From CAVVAE01 sp963746185 (GTDB taxonomy: Bacteria > Actinomycetota > Actinomycetes > Propionibacteriales > Nocardioidaceae), in assembly GCA_963746185.1 (NCBI GenBank), contig CAVVAE010000004.1, forward strand, positions 806,001 through 870,000: a DNA stretch of 64,000 bases, given 5' to 3'. Every line of letters starts with the position of its first letter. The stretch's first letter is position 1. The position numbers and the translations under genes are program-made. The notes under the pieces are model-generated. The model had not been told where the DNA came from. It did not search any database and worked only from the letters and a program-made list of their open reading frames with translations. Below are positions 60,341 to 64,000 of this stretch, in pieces.

Positions 60341-61147
60341 CTACTCGTCATCGCCACGGGCCAGCGCCCGCGAGCGGTTTCGCGCGGCTTCCAGCGCTGT
60401 CATGAACGCCGCCCGAACCTTGTGGTCCTCGAGCTGGCGAACCGCGGCAGCGGTGGTCCCTCCGGGTGAGGTGACCCGCTCGCGCAGGACTGTCGGATGC
60501 TCGCCGGTCTCGCGAAGCAGCTTTGCCGAACCCACCATGGTCTGGACGACGAGCTCGGTAGCGGTGGAGCGGGGCAGACCGAGGTGCACGCCAGCTTCGA
60601 TCATCGCCTCGACGACGAAGAACAGGTATGCCGGACCGGAACCGGAGATCGCCGTGACCGCGTCCTGCTGTTTCTCGGGCACGCGAATCACCTTGCCGGT
60701 GGCCGCCAACAGCTCCTCCGCCTCAGCGAGGTGGGCCTCGTCGCAGTGCGAGCCCCGCGAGATCGCGGCCATGCCTTCGTCGACGAGAGCAGCCGTGTTA
60801 GGCATCACCCGCACCACCGCTATCCCTTCGGGGAGCCTGGCCTCGATCGAGGCCGAGGTGATGCCGGCTGCCAGCGAGATCACCAGCTGAGCGGGTCTGA
60901 CGACAGGAGCGATCTCGTCGAGCAGATCAGGCATGTCTTGCGGCTTGACGACGAGCATCAGGGTGTCGGCCTTGGTGGCCGCGTCGATGTTGGAGACGAC
61001 ATCGACGCCGTACCGCTCGCGCAGCTCAGCCGCTCTCGCCGGGCGTCGTTCAGACATCAGCAGCTCGGCGGGCGGGCGCCCGGCACGCACGAGGCCGGAC
61101 ACCACCGTCTCGCCCATCACCCCCGCGCCGAGGATCGCGACCGTCAT
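60341..61147 (-). CDS. proC: Pyrroline-5-carboxylate reductase
   Basis: A 268-residue enzyme for the last step of proline synthesis. The N-terminal NAD(P) motif is AILGAGVMGETVVSGLVRAG. The C-terminal signature is GSGPAYLFFVVEAMIEAGVHLGLPRSTATEL, followed by VTSPGGTTAAAVRQLE. Its position near the Rv0500A/Rv0500B-like genes matches mycobacteria. It is adjacent to proline dehydrogenase, so opposing proline reactions are encoded side by side. Confidence 0.94.
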   Translation of the reverse strand: MTVAILGAGVMGETVVSGLVRAGRPPAELLMSERRPARAAELRERYGVDVVSNIDAATKADTLMLVVKPQDMPDLLDEIAPVVRPAQLVISLAAGITSASIEARLPEGIAVVRVMPNTAALVDEGMAAISRGSHCDEAHLAEAEELLAATGKVIRVPEKQQDAVTAISGSGPAYLFFVVEAMIEAGVHLGLPRSTATELVVQTMVGSAKLLRETGEHPTVLRERVTSPGGTTAAAVRQLEDHKVRAAFMTALEAARNRSRALARGDDE

Positions 61148-61183
61148 CGGCTGCCTCCTTCTGTCATGGAGCGTGTCGTGGGG

Positions 61184-62115
61184 TCAGCCCTTGGTGAGGA
61201 CTGACCTTGCGAAGAATGCCAGGTTGGCGGGGCGCTCGGCGAGCCGTCTCATCAGGTAGCCGTACCACTGGTCGCCGTAGGGGATGTAGACGCGCACCTT
61301 TTCTCCGACCGCGGCGAGACGCTTCTGCTCGTCAGGCCGGATGCCGAACAACATCTGGTACTCGTAGCTCCCCTGGGCCCGTTCGTTGCGAGCCGCGAGA
61401 GCACCGGCGATCTCGATGAGCTTGGGATCGTGGGTGGCCACCATCGGGTAGCCAGGGCCGGCCATCAGCGCCTTGAGGCAGCGTACGTAGGAGAGGTTCA
61501 CCTCATGCTTGCCCTGGAAGGCGACCGACTCCGGCTCTTTGTAGGCGCCCTTGCACAACCGCACCCGCGAGCCTTCGTAGGCGAGGTCGCGGCAGTCTTG
61601 CTCCGTACGATGCAGATAGGCCTGGACCACGGCACCGGTGGTCGGGAAATCGCGCCGCAACTCGTGAAGGATGCCCAGCGTGGAGTCCGTCGTCGTGTGA
61701 TCCTCCATGTCGAGCGTGACGGTGGTACCGAACGTGCTGGCCACGTCGCAGATCGCCCGAGCATTGTCGAGCGCGATCTGTTCACCGTCGCCCGGAAGCG
61801 CTTGCCCGACCGCAGAGAGCTTGACCGAGACTTCGGCACCCGGCGTCAGACCCGCTTCTGCCAAGTGCTTGAGCAGCTCGAGATAGGCATCGACGGTGGC
61901 TTGCGCCTGAGGGAGGTCAAGAGTGTCCTCACCGAGGAAATCAAGGGTGACGAGCAGACCGTCGTCGATCGAGGCTTTCGGGTCGCGCCCACGGCTTCGT
62001 CGACGGTCTCCCCCGGGACGAACCGGGAGACGATGCCACTCGAGACAGGCATCGAGCTGACGAGGTGCTTGATGTTGTCGCTTCGCGACAGCATCAGCAA
62101 CGAACGACGCAACAA
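61184..62115 (-). pseudogene. putA: Proline dehydrogenase, one frameshift
   Basis: A monofunctional ProDH of about 310 residues with a break near 61978 to 61983, where one base is missing. The N-terminal frame runs from a TTG start (62115, AAGGAGG six nt upstream) through RFVPGETVDEAVGATRK. The downstream frame has DDGLLVTLDFLGEDT, VQAYLHRTEQD, RLCKGAYKEPESVAFQ, YEYQMLFGIR and VYIPYGDQWYGYLMRRLAERPANL, all ProDH hallmarks. It oxidises proline with FAD, passing electrons to the quinone pool. The gap is probably a sequence error. Confidence 0.83.
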
Positions 62116-62291
62116 CGCGGGTCCTCCTTGACCGGTACGGCCGGCTGCGCCGGCGCCGGCTCAAGGCTACGCCGTGGCACCCGGTGGCGCGGAATCGGCG
62201 GGCGATCCGCGGCACCCGGCTCGATATGCTCGCTATACCTGCATGAATCCCGCTGCATCAAAAGCTTGCCCGGGCCGACCAAAGGAACGTG

Positions 62292-62513
62292 ATGAGTCAC
62301 TTCGTCAACGCAGAGCTCGTCGCCAATGTGTGGAAGGTGGTGGCGAAGGCAGGGGACACCGTGCAGCCTGACGACACTCTCGTGATCCTGGAGTCGATGA
62401 AGATGGAGATCCCGGTGCCAGCCGAAGTGGCCGGCAAGATCGTCGAGATCGCCGTCAACCAAGGAGACGTGGTGACCGAAGGCGACCGGATTGCCGAGAT
62501 CGCCGAGGACTGA
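62292..62513 (+). CDS. Small biotinylated (biotinyl/lipoyl-domain) protein
   Basis: A 73-residue single biotinyl domain with the biotinylation motif ESMKMEIPV and flanking glycine turns, like the mycobacterial TB7.3 protein. It would carry biotin for an acyl-CoA carboxylase or act as a small carrier. No carboxylase subunit is adjacent here. The ATG at 62292 is preferred; a GTG one codon earlier is possible. Confidence 0.88.
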   Translation: MSHFVNAELVANVWKVVAKAGDTVQPDDTLVILESMKMEIPVPAEVAGKIVEIAVNQGDVVTEGDRIAEIAED

Positions 62514-62539
62514 GGCGGGGCTCGTAGCGTGGGGCGTGC

Positions 62540-63259
62540 TCACGCCGTACGACGTCGCAATGTGGCGGCGCCGAGGGCCACCGCGGCAACGATGAACGCA
62601 CCGATCACCACGAGGTCCAGGACGAACTCGGAGGTGAGGTCGGCCGAGGCTTGCAGTCGCTGCATCCCGTCGACGGCATAGCTCAACGGCAGCACGTTCG
62701 ACACGGCGTGGAGCACGTCAGGGAGGGCGTCGCGTGGCACGAACAGCCCGCACAGCAGGATCTGAGGAATCACCACCGCTGGCATGAACTGCACGGCCTG
62801 GAACTCCGTCTCGGCGAAGGCCGACACGAACAACCCGAGAGTCGTACCCAGGACTGCGTCGGCGACCGCGACCAACGCGAGAGCCCAGACGGGACCGGCA
62901 ACATCGAGGCCGAGCAATCCGACCGTGAGGGTCACGGCCAGCAACGCCTGGACCAGCGCCACCACACCGAACGCGATCGCATATCCGAGCAGCAGGTCGA
63001 GCTTGGCCATCGGCATCGACAGCAGCCGCTCAAGCGTCCCCGAGGATCGCTCGCGCAACGTCGTCACGGACGTCACGAGAAACATCACGATGAACGGGAA
63101 CATCGAGAGCAGCGGCGGGCCGAGCTGGTTGAACACCTCCTCGTTGCGGTCGAACATCCACCACAGCAACGTCAACAGGACGCATGGCAACACCAGCATG
63201 AGAGCCAGGGTGCGATGGTCGCGACGCAGCTGGATCAGCACTCGCTTGGCAACCGCCAT
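62540..63259 (-). CDS. ABC-2 type transporter permease
   Basis: A 239-residue membrane protein with six hydrophobic helices: the first in LALMLVLPCVLLTLLWWMF, a LRERSSGTLERLLSMP amphipathic loop, and a C-terminal pair of helices. It is the membrane half of a drug or lipid exporter of the ABC-2 class. An ATG 19 nt upstream (63278) lies in a different frame that a single-base change could join, so the true start may be earlier. It pairs with the ATPase gene just upstream. Confidence 0.85.
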   Translation of the reverse strand: MAVAKRVLIQLRRDHRTLALMLVLPCVLLTLLWWMFDRNEEVFNQLGPPLLSMFPFIVMFLVTSVTTLRERSSGTLERLLSMPMAKLDLLLGYAIAFGVVALVQALLAVTLTVGLLGLDVAGPVWALALVAVADAVLGTTLGLFVSAFAETEFQAVQFMPAVVIPQILLCGLFVPRDALPDVLHAVSNVLPLSYAVDGMQRLQASADLTSEFVLDLVVIGAFIVAAVALGAATLRRRTA

Positions 63260-64000
63260 CGTGATCCGGCGGATTCATGCCGCGCTCCGTCTCGACGAGT
63301 GACAGGAACGCAGACTCGATGTCGGAGGTGCCGGTGTCTTCGAGCAGCGCGCGGACGGTGTCGTCGGCGATCAGCTCGCCCTCGCGCATCAGGAGCAACC
63401 GGTCGCAACGCTCAGCCTCGTCCATCACGTGGCTGGACACGATGATTGCGGCGCCCGCGCTCGCAAGCTCGGCGAACGTCGACCAGAGCTGCCGGCGAAG
63501 CACGGGGTCAAGACCCACCGTCGGCTCGTCGAGCACCAAGACGTCGGGCCGGCCGAGCAGCGCCACGGCGAGGGAGACCCTGGAGCGCTGCCCGCCGGAC
63601 AGCTGATCCACCAGGTCGTCGTCGGCTCGGTCGAGGCCAACGGTGGCGATGGCCCGGTCGACGTCGTCGCCGCCGACTCCAAGAACCGAGGCGAAGAAGG
63701 AGAGGTTCTCCCGAACCGTCAGGTCCGGGTACACGCTCGGCGCCTGGGTGACGTAGCCGACTCGTCGACGCAGCCCGGGGCTCCCGGCGGGCTCCCCAGC
63801 ACGGTGACGGTTCCCGACTCGACGATCTGGACGCCCACGATCGCGCGCATCAGGGTGCTCTTGCCGCAGCCGGAGGGCCCGAGCAAGCCGGTGATCTGAC
63901 CAGCGACGATCGAGGTGTTCAGCGCAGGGATGACGGCGCGGCCACCACGAACCACGCGGAGATCCTTGATCGAGATGGCTGGCGGCGAAGAGTTCATCAT
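63030..64000 (-). pseudogene. ABC transporter ATP-binding protein, frameshifted and at the window edge
   Basis: The N-terminal frame has the Walker A motif GLLGPSGCGKSTLMRAI. After one missing base near 63784 to 63790 the next frame carries the ABC signature LSGGQRSRVSLAVALL and Walker B VLVLDEPTVGLD, with the switch His in SSHVMDEAERC. Upstream starts are at 64000 and 63997; the true start may lie beyond the window. The downstream frame runs on to 63030, 230 nt into the permease gene, with no ATPase-like residues after the SAFLSLVETER region. A natural stop may lie at about 63275, one further single-base error away. It couples ATP hydrolysis to the adjacent permease. Confidence 0.75.

Overview
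This 64 kb window is a high-GC chromosomal segment from an actinobacterium, most likely a member of Nocardioidaceae (Nocardioides/Aeromicrobium-like). The evidence is strong G/C bias at third codon positions, many ATGA/GTGA gene overlaps, GTG and TTG starts, Tat and lipobox signals, and gene order shared with Mycobacterium (hemA-C-D-B, hemL-PGM-tlpA-ccdA-resB-ccsB, menA-E-C-D, plus the proC / small HTH / bS22 / SDR / acyltransferase block) and with Streptomyces (rex-hem next to HAD-bldN-rsbN). The taxonomic call is inference from memory. I see no tRNA, rRNA, CRISPR array, insertion sequence or prophage gene.

Layout. (1) 0.2-5.0 kb, + strand: a cell-wall D-alanine cassette (VanX-type dipeptidase, alanine racemase, D-Ala ligase) followed by a NarL-type two-component system. 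(2) 5.0-23 kb, - strand: a long-chain polyprenyl diphosphate synthase downstream of a complete 14-gene nuoA-N complex I operon, itself downstream of menaquinone reductase menJ. (3) 23-32 kb: the menaquinone pathway (menG, menF, menD, menC, menE, menA) with a PPOX flavoprotein, a P-loop kinase-like protein, a HesB-like protein and a lipoprotein. (4) 32-39.8 kb: a threonine dehydratase and small membrane proteins, then the System II cytochrome c maturation genes (ccsB, resB, ccdA, TlpA-like), a phosphoglycerate-mutase-family protein and hemL. (5) 40-48 kb: a secreted transglycosylase, two acetyltransferases and the rex-hemA-hemC-hemD-hemB haem operon. (6) 48-50.7 kb: an iron-boxed efeO-efeB pair and a glutaredoxin-like protein. 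(7) 50.6-64 kb: an acyl-CoA synthetase, a HAD phosphatase, a BldN-like ECF sigma with an RsbN-like partner, acyltransferase, SDR, bS22, a CAP-domain protein, small HTH, AcuC-like deacetylase, proC, putA, a biotinyl protein and an ABC-2 exporter cut by the window edge.

Functionally much of the window is one respiratory island: NADH oxidation (nuo), the quinone it reduces (men genes and the polyprenyl synthase), haem for the cytochromes (hem), and machinery that attaches haem to cytochrome c (ccs/res/ccd/TlpA). A Rex redox regulator is encoded here, and Rex-like operators lie upstream of both rex-hem and menJ-nuo.

Sequence quality: eleven single-base indels break otherwise well-conserved genes (ccsB x2, resB x4, hemL, efeO, efeB, putA, the ABC ATPase). 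Six fall within about 1.1 kb. I treat most of these as probable sequence errors rather than true gene decay. The most interesting biological leads are the VanX-Alr-Ddl cassette with an altered ligase specificity position, a pair of related palindromic elements at two neighbouring convergent gene junctions, the BldN-RsbN locus with CGTAAC-type promoter candidates, and the shared Rex-type operators.
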